From: a virus
Virus record (IMG/VR): IMGVR_UViG_3300044638_008813
Span: 1 to 25,846 of that record
DNA: 25,846 nucleotides
Reading direction: 5' to 3' (one strand)
Both the position numbers and the translations under genes were made by a program. Below, one piece after another: positions 6,407-16,700 of this stretch. The stretch's first letter is position 1, and each line of letters begins with the position of its first letter. Under the pieces are notes generated by a model, which did no database searches, was not told the DNA's origin, and saw only the letters and a list, made by a program, of their open reading frames with translations.

Positions 6407-8260
6407 ATGTTTCAAGGAGCACCAGCATCAGGTACAGGGCCAACACCAGAAAGTTTTACATATGGAGGGGGAGGTAAACTCGACCCAAGAGATATGGATT
6501 TTGTCAAATCTCAAACAGCCTTATCAGAATATAGTAATAGAGTACTAAAAACATTTACTCAAACAAGGGAGAGGATTTATGAGATACAAACTGCTATCGC
6601 AGATGCAGTACCTGGTGTTAATAAATTGGGTGGAGAAATTAAAGATGTTTCTGAAATTATAAGTCAAGTTGCGATAGAATCGAGACGGAATGTTATAACC
6701 ACCGCAGAAGAAGTTGAAAAGTTATTTACAATTCAAAAAGTTTTAGGATTAGGTGCAGATGTTTTATCTAAGAGTTTCTTAGATGTCGGTATGAGTATAG
6801 AATCAATACCAGATGCTCTTAAAGACTCCATGAATTATGTTCAAAGTATTGGTGGTAATGCTAAAACAGTTATCGGTGATGTCCAAAAAAATATGGAACA
6901 AATGAACCGATATCAGTTTGAAGGAGGGGTTCAAGGTTTAACAAAAATGGCAGCAAGGGCCTCAATGTTGAGGTTCGAAATGAAAGAAACCTTTGCATTG
7001 GCAGAAAAAGTTTTAGACCCCGAGGGAGCAATAGAAGTCGCAGGGGCATTCCAAAGATTGGGAGTTGCCGCTGGTAACTTAGTTGACCCATTCCAATTAA
7101 TGAATATGTCAATTAATGACCCTTCAGGATTACAAGACAGTTTAGCGGACATTGCGAAACAGTTTACTGAATTCGACGCTGAGACCAAAACTTTCAAAAT
7201 TAATCCTCAAGGGGTTTTAACATTAAGAGAAATGGAAAAAGCTGCGGGGTTATCTGCAGGATCATTGTCTAAAATGGGATTAGCGGCCTCAGAACTTGAT
7301 AAAAGATTATCCGCGGTAGATGCTGCGGGTCTTACAATTGCAAGTGAGGAGGACAAACAATATTTGGCAAATATTGCTAAATTGGATAGTAAGACCGGGA
7401 CATATAAAGTAACATTAGAAGATGGAACACAACAAGAACTTGCGGATTTAACTCAACCTCAATTTGATAGATTAATAGAGTTTCAAAAGAACCAACCAGC
7501 AACTCTTGAAGAGACTGCTAAAGCATCGTTAAGGTTAGATGAAATTATGAATTATAATGTGGCAGCAATTAAATCTGCGATTGTTGGTGGTACTTTAACC
7601 GCTCCCACAATGCAAGATATGAATGAGTCAATTCGAAACATTACACAAAAATTATATGAAAAAGTAGGAGAAGAATTCACAACTAAAGGAATGAGAGATA
7701 ACGTTCAAGGTGTGTTTGAAAATGCTCGTGAGGATATAAAAAATATAATTAGTTCAGGTAATTTTACTCCAGAAGCCATATTCGGTGAATTAATGAAAGG
7801 TTCGGGTGCTAACATCGCATCTTTAGGTGTGGAGGCATATGAAAAAATTAAAGAAATATCTGTAGATATGTCAAAAGAGTTATTGGCAGAATTTGAAAAT
7901 TTCGGACGTGGATTCAAACCAAGCTCACCAACAACTACAACAACTTCAGCAACCGGCATCTCAAAAACCTCAGATACCACATCATATGGAAATATTTCAG
8001 TGCTCGGTCAGACAGGTGTGAATCCAAACTTTAGCCAAGGGTCTGTTCCAGGCTCACCACAAAAACCCATCGAAGTTGATGGAGATATAAAAGTAGATGT
8101 TCAGTTCCAAAATTTACCAACTAATTTGACATCTGAACAAATGGCGGAAGTAATTAAGGCATTTAATATGGCAATCAATGAACAATCATTCAAGAATTAT
8201 ATTATTAATCTTAACAGACGAGAAAATTCGTTTGGACCCAATCAAATGGCTACTTTTTAA
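6407..8260 (+). CDS. Probable tail tape-measure protein, 617 aa
   Basis: The tape-measure protein sets tail length and occupies the tube lumen. This product is mostly helical with long runs of heptad-like sequence (for example residues 40-130 and 170-230), contains an EVAGAFQRLGVAAGNLVDPF segment near residue 215, and has a low-complexity Thr/Ser/Pro linker (about 505-545) before a small C-terminal domain ending NRRENSFGPNQMATF. Length is close to T4 gp29 (590 residues), which would give a tail of roughly T4 length if the usual 0.15 nm per residue holds. It follows the tail assembly gene pair, as tape-measure genes do in many phages, and precedes the baseplate genes. No transmembrane segment is obvious. 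The start at 6407 follows a late core and an SD-free leader. The family assignment is by architecture and position, not by a clear motif. Confidence 0.68.
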   Translation: MFQGAPASGTGPTPESFTYGGGGKLDPRDMDFVKSQTALSEYSNRVLKTFTQTRERIYEIQTAIADAVPGVNKLGGEIKDVSEIISQVAIESRRNVITTAEEVEKLFTIQKVLGLGADVLSKSFLDVGMSIESIPDALKDSMNYVQSIGGNAKTVIGDVQKNMEQMNRYQFEGGVQGLTKMAARASMLRFEMKETFALAEKVLDPEGAIEVAGAFQRLGVAAGNLVDPFQLMNMSINDPSGLQDSLADIAKQFTEFDAETKTFKINPQGVLTLREMEKAAGLSAGSLSKMGLAASELDKRLSAVDAAGLTIASEEDKQYLANIAKLDSKTGTYKVTLEDGTQQELADLTQPQFDRLIEFQKNQPATLEETAKASLRLDEIMNYNVAAIKSAIVGGTLTAPTMQDMNESIRNITQKLYEKVGEEFTTKGMRDNVQGVFENAREDIKNIISSGNFTPEAIFGELMKGSGANIASLGVEAYEKIKEISVDMSKELLAEFENFGRGFKPSSPTTTTTSATGISKTSDTTSYGNISVLGQTGVNPNFSQGSVPGSPQKPIEVDGDIKVDVQFQNLPTNLTSEQMAEVIKAFNMAINEQSFKNYIINLNRRENSFGPNQMATF

Positions 8261-8282
8261 TAATAAAAAACAAGAATATACC

Positions 8283-8289
8283 TATTTAT
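8283..8289 (+). promoter_or_regulatory. Putative late promoter core TATTTAT, baseplate operon
   Basis: TATTTATA lies 16 bases before the ATG of the 1,699-residue baseplate gene, between two genes and followed by an A-rich leader (AAATAAAAAAACATAG). It would drive the three overlapping baseplate genes to 21502. Confidence 0.6.
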
Positions 8290-8305
8290 AAATAAAAAAA
8301 CATAG

Positions 8306-11300
8306 ATGGCAAGTCCGTTAGATTTTGTAAATTCAGATGGGTTTAGAAAGAAACTTATTGTTAGGAACTTGACTCCCTACGCTAAGGCTCCAAACAGACC
8401 AACACAACCTATTAATACTGAATATATTCAGTCGGACACATCTGTACAAGATAGTCCTGATAAGTTAATTGACGAACCGTCTTTTGCAAATAAATTATTT
8501 CCATTGAATCAATATGGGAATGAGGGTGGTTATGAACAAGTACCAGATCCTGGATCGTTATTAAATACGAAGTCTAATGAGGGTGAATATGGATACCAAG
8601 ACGCAAATATAGTTGGTCAATCATTACCTGAATCTCAAAAATGGAAACCCCTCAATGTTTTTTCCAATGGAAGTCAAGTCCAATTGGATAGTGCTGAATT
8701 TTTTGGATCATTAAATAGACCACTTACTACCAATAGTAATAATAACCAACCATATCCAACAACATTTGTATCTTCCAATTATACACCTGTATCAATATTA
8801 TTGTCACCAGATCCAAGTGGAAGTAATGGTTTATTAAGTCAAGATTCATTTATTGCTCGTTTAGGAGCACAAACTTTGAGAAGAGAGTTTGAACAAAGAA
8901 TTGCTGCCCAAATACGACAAGATACATTAGGTAGGGCAAACATTCTTAATGTTAGTAGTGGAACAGACTTAGTTAATATATTAACAGGTGTTGTCCCAAT
9001 TATAGAACCTGTTTATACAATTACGGTAACTGCGAATCCAGTATTAGCCGCGACTAACTTTGCGTTGAGATTGGCTGGTAGTATTTTACCTGTGTCTCCA
9101 ATACCTGGTTCGTATTTCGATCCTAATGTAACATTAGGACAACCTACAACTATTCAACAGTTAGGTAATGCTTTCAGAAGAAGTGGTGTTGGAAAGTTTT
9201 TTAATCGATTAATGGGAGGTGGAGAGACAGGATCTCAAATCATGTTCAACAACATGGGAGCAGGACAAAGGTCTAGACTATTCAAGAACATTGATTTCAA
9301 CAGATATAAGCCGAATTTTCCGAGAAACTTTTTCCAAAGGTTAGGAGGGACTCTTTTGGGTACGGTTTCAGACAACAGTAATTTTTATGTTGGAAGTATT
9401 AATTCTAATCCATCTCAAGTTTTTTCACCTGTAGGTGATGTTCCTGTTAATCAATTTGGTATTGAACAACAATCACCAGTTTATGGACCATCTGAATTAG
9501 CTCAATTATATGAAGGGCCGGGTCAATCAGTTAGACTTGGTGCGAATGGACCTACATATAGTAACGGAGGTGGTATTGAAGGAGGATTTACTTGGGTTTC
9601 ACCAAAATATAGAGGGAATGCTGGTAAAAAAGTTGGTATTGGTGGAGAGGTTACAAATGAAGATGAAGACTTTAGACCATCATCATATGTAAATACAGAA
9701 TCGGTTGGGATACCACTTAAAGAAGGTTCCATACTCGATAACACTCAAAGACTAATAGATAGTCAACCTCAAGGTGGAAAACGTCTTCAACATGTTGGAA
9801 ATGCTATCGACCAAGTCAGTAAAGTTTTTAACGATGGATATAAGGAATTAACCAAAGGTTCAAGAGTTTATAGATATGTTGGAGCAATCGGACAAGAAGT
9901 TGGAACGGAATATTGTCGTGTATTTGCTAAAGATTTACCTTACCTACAATATAATGACTTACAAAAACAAGACGGTATTACAACTGAAGGTAGAAGATTT
10001 GCATATTCTGTTTTAGATAAAACTTACAACTTGAACATTGTACCAAATAAACAAGAAGGAGGACAGGATTCAACAAACATTGTTGGTACAATCAACAACG
10101 CAGTTGCAAAAAAATACATGTTTTCTATTGAAAATTTGGCTTGGAGAACATCTAATACACCAGGATTTTCAACATCGGACTTACCTGTTTGTGAGCGTGG
10201 ACCAAATAATGGAAGGGTTATGTGGTTTCCTCCATATGATTTAACATTCACTGAATCGGTCAGCGCGAGTTGGAATCCCTCTGAATTCTTAGGACGACCA
10301 GAACCAATTTACACTTATAAAAGTACATCTAGATCAGGTACATTGAGTTGGAAAATAGTTGTTGACCATCCGTCAGTATTAAATGTTATTGTCAATAAAG
10401 TGTTAGCCAATGAGACAAATAGGACTCGTGTAGATAGTATTTTGGAATCATTCTTTGCTGGTTGTAGAAAATATGACATTTATGAATTGGCGAAGAAATA
10501 TGTAACTATTAATCCAAATGATTTGTATGAATTACAACAAGCAATTTCTTACCAGGAGTTATCCCGAGAACAATTAATTTATGCCAAAGTTACAATTCAA
10601 TCAGGAGACAATTCTCCAAACGGAGGTGACCAATCTGTTTCTCAAGAAGGTGCAGGAGGAAATACTGACTTATCATTCAAAAAATATTTACAACTTGGCT
10701 TCTATTTTGGAAATGATTATCCAAAACCAAATACGCAAATCAATTATACTACAGAATATAATAGATATACCTCGGAACCAAATAGGAAGTATTATAATAC
10801 GAAGTCAAATGCCGAGGCAACAAGTAATTTCTTTGATACTGTAGTAATACCAAATTATGAGGCGATAAATGAATTTGCAACAGAATTAGGGAAACAATTA
10901 GAAGTTAATACTGGAATTGTTACCATTTATATTAGTTCGAGTTGTTCAGCACCAGCAACTGTGGATTACAACAAAGGATTGTCCCAAAGAAGAGTTGAGG
11001 CAATGAGAAAGTATTTTGCTGAAAATACTGCCACAAGTAAGTTTGTAGGAACGAGATTACTTGTTAAAGAAGATCCAAATGAAGGGGCAGGGGCTCAAGG
11101 GGAACTTGCTAGATCTACACCTATGAAAAGTAGTAAGACGGAAGGTCCATATCCTCCTGAAGTTTTTAGTCCGAATGGAACTACTTTCAACTGTTCTGAC
11201 ACAACTACCGGTGGAGCGGGGGATACTCAAGTTGGTGCTAATGAAATATTTACAGTTGGAGCAATGGCATGTAGAAGAGCATACATATCACAAATTGTGT

Positions 11301-13405
11301 CTACATTGAACGCACCTCAACCAACAAATCCAAGTGGAGGACCTCAACCAACAGATCCAACTGGAGGAGGAGAAGGAGCAGGAGGAGGATTTTTGTTAGG
11401 TGTTGGAGTAACCCTTCCAGAATTTGTACCCGTAGTTACTGATGAATGGAGACCTAGAGATAATATAACCAAAAGAGTTGTAAGAGCGTTATTAACTGAA
11501 TGTGATTATTTTGAAACCATAAAGGAAACTACCCCTATGGTTTATGATAACTTAAAAGATAAGTTGAAGTTTTTTCAACCAGCTTTCCATTCAATGACAC
11601 CAGAAGGGTTGAACTCAAGATTAACGTTTCTACAACAATGTATGAGACCTGGTGATACAATTCCTACTGTCAAAAAATCGACATCTAACAGTGACCCTCA
11701 GTTACAGTACAACAATGCTACGAATACATCATTTGGAGCACCTCCTGTATTGGTATTAAGAGTTGGTGATTTTTATAACACAAAGATTATACCGGATTCA
11801 TTATCACTTTCATATGAAGGTTTAGATATTAACCCTGAAGGGATTGGTGTCCAACCCATGATTGCAACAGTCAGTATGCAATTCAAATTTGTTGGAGGCA
11901 GTGGACTGAAAGAATCGGTTGATAAACTACAAAATGCTTTGACATTTAATTATTATGCCAACACTGAAATTTATGATGACAGAGCGGATGCGACTGACTT
12001 GGAATCGTCAAGAGTTTTAGACCAGATATTCTTAGAGGGACAAACACCTCCACCAATACCTGGCGCGGGTAACACGGCATCTAATGGTGGACAAAATAAT
12101 AATAGTACTATAGGTGATATTGTTAGTTCATTAACAAATACAAGTGGAGTTACAACTGGTGTAATAAGTTATAGTGGATTTATGGATAAAGTAGTTTCTG
12201 AAACACAAACGTATTTTACAAATGTTGTAAATAAAACTAAAGAAACTGTTAATCAATATAATAATGCTGTGAGACAACAATGGATGTTGGAGAGAAATTA
12301 TACTCAAGGTAATCTCGCTATTAGTACTTCCCGTACCGTAATTTTTGGTAAACCCAATAATGTCGAAAAAAGGTTTGATGAAATTTTTGCTGAGTTAAGT
12401 GAAAACATAAAAAATGATACTGAAGGATTTATTCAGTATGTTTCAGAACCGTCAAAAAACTTATCACCACAACTAATTAGAACTCTAAAAGAAAATTATT
12501 CTAACTTTGTTTCAAAAAAACGTGGCTCGTTTCAGAATGCTATATCATCGATAATACAAAGTTTAGTTAACCAAGAACAAACTTACATTCAAACTTTAGG
12601 TAGATTAAACACTATTTTATATAGCCCGACCTCAGGAAGTACAGGTACTGACGGTTTCCAATCAAATAATGGACCAGTAACCATTTATGTTACATCAGGT
12701 ACTACAGATGTTCATCCAACATCTACAGGGGGAAATACATATTCAGAATTGGAGAACGACACCAAAAAAATAGATTTGGATATACGTGCCTTTAATGATA
12801 TAATACAGAGTAAAAAAACATTCGTATATCCTGGTGATAATAAAACATATGAAGGTATTTTAGTTTTCACCACTGATAATGGGAAATCCAACGTAGTAAC
12901 GGTTAAACAAGTTTTTACACCGTTTAGTCAGAACGCAAGTTTTGGAAGCGAACCTTTCAGGAGAGTATATATGATTGTTTCCGATGATGTAATTGATGAG
13001 AAAAAATATGAAACTTTCAAGCAACAAATGATTGGGAACATAGTTGGAAACCAAGCTCTGACTGGTAACGGATCTCTTGACATTGAAGGTATCTTTGATA
13101 CATATTGGATTAGGACTGTGAAACCAATTTTCTTAGAGGAAAACAATATTACCAAATCATTCATAGAAAATTTGGAAAAAAATGACTTGAAAGATTATTT
13201 AATATATACACCTTTCGATGTAGTAAAACAAAGAAATTTCACATTTACTACTGAAAATTTCTTTAATACAGCGCAGAAAGAAACTCAACAAAATATGATT
13301 AAAGGTTTGGGTAATACTACTAATCAAAATACAGATGTATTAACTTGGAATGACCTTAATAATAACTCATATCCTGGATACATATCTAAAGCAAAACTTA
13401 ACTAA
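8306..13405 (+). CDS. Giant baseplate/tail protein with embedded OmpA-like domain, 1,699 aa
   Basis: I recognise this as a structural protein of the baseplate or tail-tube initiation complex, not as one T4 gene product. The first ~450 residues are Asn/Pro/Gly-rich. Residues ~610-740 hold a beta-rich segment (ENLAWRTSNTPGFS, then SASWNPSEFLGRPEPIYTY and SRSGTLSWKIVVDHPSVLN). Residues ~845-1000 match an OmpA-like peptidoglycan-associated domain: NKGLSQRRVEAMRKYF (889-904) matches the N-x-x-LS-x-x-RA-x-x-V pattern and CRRAYISQIV (989-998) resembles the terminal arginine-rich strand. A Pro/Gly repeat linker (PQPTNPSGG, PQPTDPTGG, ~1007-1030) leads to a conserved block with FFQPAFHSMTPEGLNSRLTF and LRVGDFYNTKIIPDSLSLSY, ending near 1210. 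The last ~450 residues are helical. The stop overlaps the next start by one base (TAATG), implying coupled translation. The domain calls are mine by eye; the role as baseplate component comes from context. Confidence 0.72.
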   Translation: MASPLDFVNSDGFRKKLIVRNLTPYAKAPNRPTQPINTEYIQSDTSVQDSPDKLIDEPSFANKLFPLNQYGNEGGYEQVPDPGSLLNTKSNEGEYGYQDANIVGQSLPESQKWKPLNVFSNGSQVQLDSAEFFGSLNRPLTTNSNNNQPYPTTFVSSNYTPVSILLSPDPSGSNGLLSQDSFIARLGAQTLRREFEQRIAAQIRQDTLGRANILNVSSGTDLVNILTGVVPIIEPVYTITVTANPVLAATNFALRLAGSILPVSPIPGSYFDPNVTLGQPTTIQQLGNAFRRSGVGKFFNRLMGGGETGSQIMFNNMGAGQRSRLFKNIDFNRYKPNFPRNFFQRLGGTLLGTVSDNSNFYVGSINSNPSQVFSPVGDVPVNQFGIEQQSPVYGPSELAQLYEGPGQSVRLGANGPTYSNGGGIEGGFTWVSPKYRGNAGKKVGIGGEVTNEDEDFRPSSYVNTESVGIPLKEGSILDNTQRLIDSQPQGGKRLQHVGNAIDQVSKVFNDGYKELTKGSRVYRYVGAIGQEVGTEYCRVFAKDLPYLQYNDLQKQDGITTEGRRFAYSVLDKTYNLNIVPNKQEGGQDSTNIVGTINNAVAKKYMFSIENLAWRTSNTPGFSTSDLPVCERGPNNGRVMWFPPYDLTFTESVSASWNPSEFLGRPEPIYTYKSTSRSGTLSWKIVVDHPSVLNVIVNKVLANETNRTRVDSILESFFAGCRKYDIYELAKKYVTINPNDLYELQQAISYQELSREQLIYAKVTIQSGDNSPNGGDQSVSQEGAGGNTDLSFKKYLQLGFYFGNDYPKPNTQINYTTEYNRYTSEPNRKYYNTKSNAEATSNFFDTVVIPNYEAINEFATELGKQLEVNTGIVTIYISSSCSAPATVDYNKGLSQRRVEAMRKYFAENTATSKFVGTRLLVKEDPNEGAGAQGELARSTPMKSSKTEGPYPPEVFSPNGTTFNCSDTTTGGAGDTQVGANEIFTVGAMACRRAYISQIVSTLNAPQPTNPSGGPQPTDPTGGGEGAGGGFLLGVGVTLPEFVPVVTDEWRPRDNITKRVVRALLTECDYFETIKETTPMVYDNLKDKLKFFQPAFHSMTPEGLNSRLTFLQQCMRPGDTIPTVKKSTSNSDPQLQYNNATNTSFGAPPVLVLRVGDFYNTKIIPDSLSLSYEGLDINPEGIGVQPMIATVSMQFKFVGGSGLKESVDKLQNALTFNYYANTEIYDDRADATDLESSRVLDQIFLEGQTPPPIPGAGNTASNGGQNNNSTIGDIVSSLTNTSGVTTGVISYSGFMDKVVSETQTYFTNVVNKTKETVNQYNNAVRQQWMLERNYTQGNLAISTSRTVIFGKPNNVEKRFDEIFAELSENIKNDTEGFIQYVSEPSKNLSPQLIRTLKENYSNFVSKKRGSFQNAISSIIQSLVNQEQTYIQTLGRLNTILYSPTSGSTGTDGFQSNNGPVTIYVTSGTTDVHPTSTGGNTYSELENDTKKIDLDIRAFNDIIQSKKTFVYPGDNKTYEGILVFTTDNGKSNVVTVKQVFTPFSQNASFGSEPFRRVYMIVSDDVIDEKKYETFKQQMIGNIVGNQALTGNGSLDIEGIFDTYWIRTVKPIFLEENNITKSFIENLEKNDLKDYLIYTPFDVVKQRNFTFTTENFFNTAQKETQQNMIKGLGNTTNQNTDVLTWNDLNNNSYPGYISKAKLN

Positions 13406-13728
13406 TGTCATATCAATATTGGAACCGATACAGTGATTTTCTTATAAATGGAGAACAAACAGTTGTCCCCTTTGTTAGAGTGCCTTCAAAACCAACTGAC
13501 CAAACTTTTATCTATAAAGTCGCAAAAAGTAGATTAGACAAAGTTTCACAAGAATTTTATAATTCACCTGTATTTGGATGGTTGATTCTTCAAGCAAATC
13601 CACAATTTGGAGGACTCGAAAATAATATATATGATGGTGCTATATTGATTATTCCGTTTCCATTGGTACCTTCTTTACAGGATTATAAGGCAGCAATAGA
13701 AAATTATTTTTATTATTATGGCAGGTAA
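13405..13728 (+). CDS. Baseplate wedge gp53-like / LysM-like small protein, 107 aa
   Basis: The sequence follows the LysM-type pattern used by T4 gp53 and similar tail proteins: a tyrosine-rich opening (YQYWNRYSDFLING), IYKVAKSRLDKVSQEFYNSP (residues 36-55), GWLILQANPQFGG (59-71) and a final GAILIIPFPLVP strand (78-89). In other phages such proteins connect baseplate wedge parts or bind glycan chains of peptidoglycan. Its start shares a base with the previous stop, and its own end overlaps the next gene by 11 bases, so the three proteins are probably made in fixed ratio and assemble together. Assignment to gp53 specifically is tentative; a small LysM-like tail protein is the safer statement. 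Confidence 0.68.
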   Translation: MSYQYWNRYSDFLINGEQTVVPFVRVPSKPTDQTFIYKVAKSRLDKVSQEFYNSPVFGWLILQANPQFGGLENNIYDGAILIIPFPLVPSLQDYKAAIENYFYYYGR

Positions 13729-16700
13729 CGTACAGGCAGACGCAAGTGGGAACATTTTAGTTGAATTTGACTATGATAGTATAATTGTTGTCGACCCCAA
13801 CAAGACCATAGATGATTTTGGTAATATTAAAGAAAGACTTGTTGACCACGAGAATCTTGTAATGTATGCCAATTTAGAAGCGGATGTTTTACCAAGAACC
13901 AAACTTGCGGTTGGAATTAGTCCTCAAAACAGTGGATTTGAGACAATTTCAGTGGCAAAAATCAATTTCTTAAAACCAACAAAAAATTCATACTTGGGGA
14001 CTGGTTACTATGATGAATTAACTGGAAAAAACACAACACAAGCAAAGGGAATAAATCAACCCTTAGAATTAACAGAGGGTGGAAATAATGGAGAAAATCC
14101 ATATACTCGTACTTCAGTTGTCGACGAAAAAAATATTATAGACACTGGCTTATTGGGGATTACATCGATTAATATAAGAACAAATACAAGTTTTGTACCT
14201 ACTGTTGAAATACTTTTAGAAGACGTACAAGGAAGAGGTTTATTTCAGTTAGGAGACAATTCTCCCTACTCAGCCTTTTTCCAATTACCGTACCCACAGT
14301 TTTATTTGACACTTAAAGGATACTATGGTCAAGCGGTAAGATATCAGTTGAATCTAACCAAATTTCACGCTTCATTCAATGGAATTAGTGGTAACTACAC
14401 TGTGAGGTTGCAATTTGTGGGATACAAATTCAATATCCTGAATGAAATTTCGATGGGACACTTGTTGGCGGCGCCGCACATGTATAGCCAAAGATTTGAT
14501 ATCAGTCAAACAGTTGAAGGACCTCAACAACCAAATAAGTCTACAGAATCTCAAGCAAGTACTCAAGCAGAAAAGGGTGCAAACAATTTAGGTTCTAACC
14601 AAGCGGTAGTTACACAAATTGTTGCAGAAAAGGGATACCAAAAAATAGTAGAAGTTTATAGTGAATATAAAGCAAAAGGGCTGATTGAACCTAACTTTCC
14701 TGAATTAACATTAGTTCAGTTGATGACAAAGTTAGAAAATTTTGAAAATAATATTACATCATCGTTCGACAAAGTAGATGTTGCTCCGTTAACAAACGTT
14801 AGAAATTATAAGGGAGATTTAACAAAATATTTTAGTGCCGTTAGAGGAAGTAATACATCCTGGTTTATTACTTATCTGAGCCCCAAACCATTTGTACTGA
14901 AATCTGGACAAAAATTATATGCTTTCAAGCAAATATCAAGACAACAAAAGAATGATGCGATAGTAGAATTAAAAAAAATAGTTACGGAATCTAACACCTC
15001 ATTAGCGGAAAACGCCACTTTAGGGGCTAAGGGAGTAACACCGATTCCAAATCCTATCAAGTATGACATGTTGGCTGCGAAACCTCCTGGAATAAACGAT
15101 ATTGATTGGAGAGAGACTACAAGAATTCAAACAGGAATAATAAATCCAACATTACAAGATGAGGTTAGGGTCAAAAGTTCTGTGACATCTTTATTTACAC
15201 CTCAGGAAATTGAACTTACTAGTAATGCAAATGGTGGTGCAGTTGGGGCTTCTTCAAACATATTAAATTCCAGTAGTAGTCTTGTAGAACAAGAATGGTT
15301 TGTTTTTGAAGGTGAAGATAGATTTGATAAACAAATTACTTTACTCGAGACTCAAGCAAACAAAAAACTTTCAGATTTCGAAAGTGAAATCACAACGTTA
15401 TTACTTAGAAAAATTGAGGACACTGCAACAGGTATTGGTTTCAAACCAACAGTCAGAAATATGATTGCGGTAATAATGGCATCCGCAGAAGGATTTATTC
15501 GTCTAATGGATGAAGTTCATACAAATGCATGGGCGGTAAAATATGACCCTATTAGATCTAATGCAATTTTAGAAAACCCTTCTTCAGCTCAAAGTAGTGA
15601 GACAGTAGACTTTGTATCTAGAGACAAATCAAACTTGATGAATGAAAACCAAATGGATTCTGCAGCGGTAAATTCTCAAATTCCAGTTTATCCATGGCCT
15701 CAATTCTTTGTTGAAACAAATGAAGATGGGGAACCAAAATTTCAATTAAAATATATTGCAGATCCAACTGTTGTTGATTTGACCCAAGGGTACCTTTTTG
15801 ACAAGTGGCCCGAAGTTGAATTTGTTGAGGAGTATATGAAAGGTTTAACTCAAAAGTTTCAGAACCCAAATGTTGCTCCACCATTGGATAATGAGAGAGA
15901 TACTAACGTAATTAACATCAATGCTATTGAATATCCATCAGCTGGGTTGGCATATTCAAATAAAGAAGAAGTCAAATTTTTCTACGAAATATGGGAAAGA
16001 CAATTCATTACTTCTCATTATTCTGGTTTGATTAGAGCAAATTTGAACCAAGTTGATGAATTGATTAAATTAAATGTTGAAACTGAGGTTAACAACATTG
16101 TAACTAAACTTGGAATCAGTTCACCTTACCTCTCATTAAAACTTAAAAATTTTAATCTAAATTCATCAAACTATCCTGAGTTTTTGAGAACAATATCAAA
16201 CTCAGGAACTGGTCGGGCTTATCAAGATTATATAAGAGATTTCTTTGTGACACCTTACTTAAGAGGTGTAACGGAAAATTCTTATGAAATTCTAAGTACA
16301 CTCGATTTAGGTAAAATACCACAAGTTTCAACAAAATCAGAAGCGTTAAGGTCATTAATTGTTAATGATTCGAATACACCATTGATTGTCGATACTTTAC
16401 CTTATACAAACCCGAATTGGTGCTTGAATAATTTGAATCAAGGTAATACCGCAGTTTCTAATCAAGTATATAATACAAATAAGTCTCTAACTATTTTTGA
16501 ACCAAGAAAAATAATTGCAAACTTCACAGACGTTTATAATTATACAACTAATAGACCTGTAACAAATTTTTCTTACTTAATTAATCAAAATCCTTACACT
16601 ACGGTTCAAACAAGTGGTATTGGCACATTTGGTCCAGTTGGTGTAGGATTTTTATATACTTTTAGGAGTCCGAAAGATTTTGTTGCTACTGAAGGATATG

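Noticed and set aside
11318-11390. Repeated PQPT-type codons in the 1,699-residue gene as a possible DNA repeat element
   Set aside because: Only two short imperfect units encoding a Pro/Gly linker between domains; ordinary protein linker.
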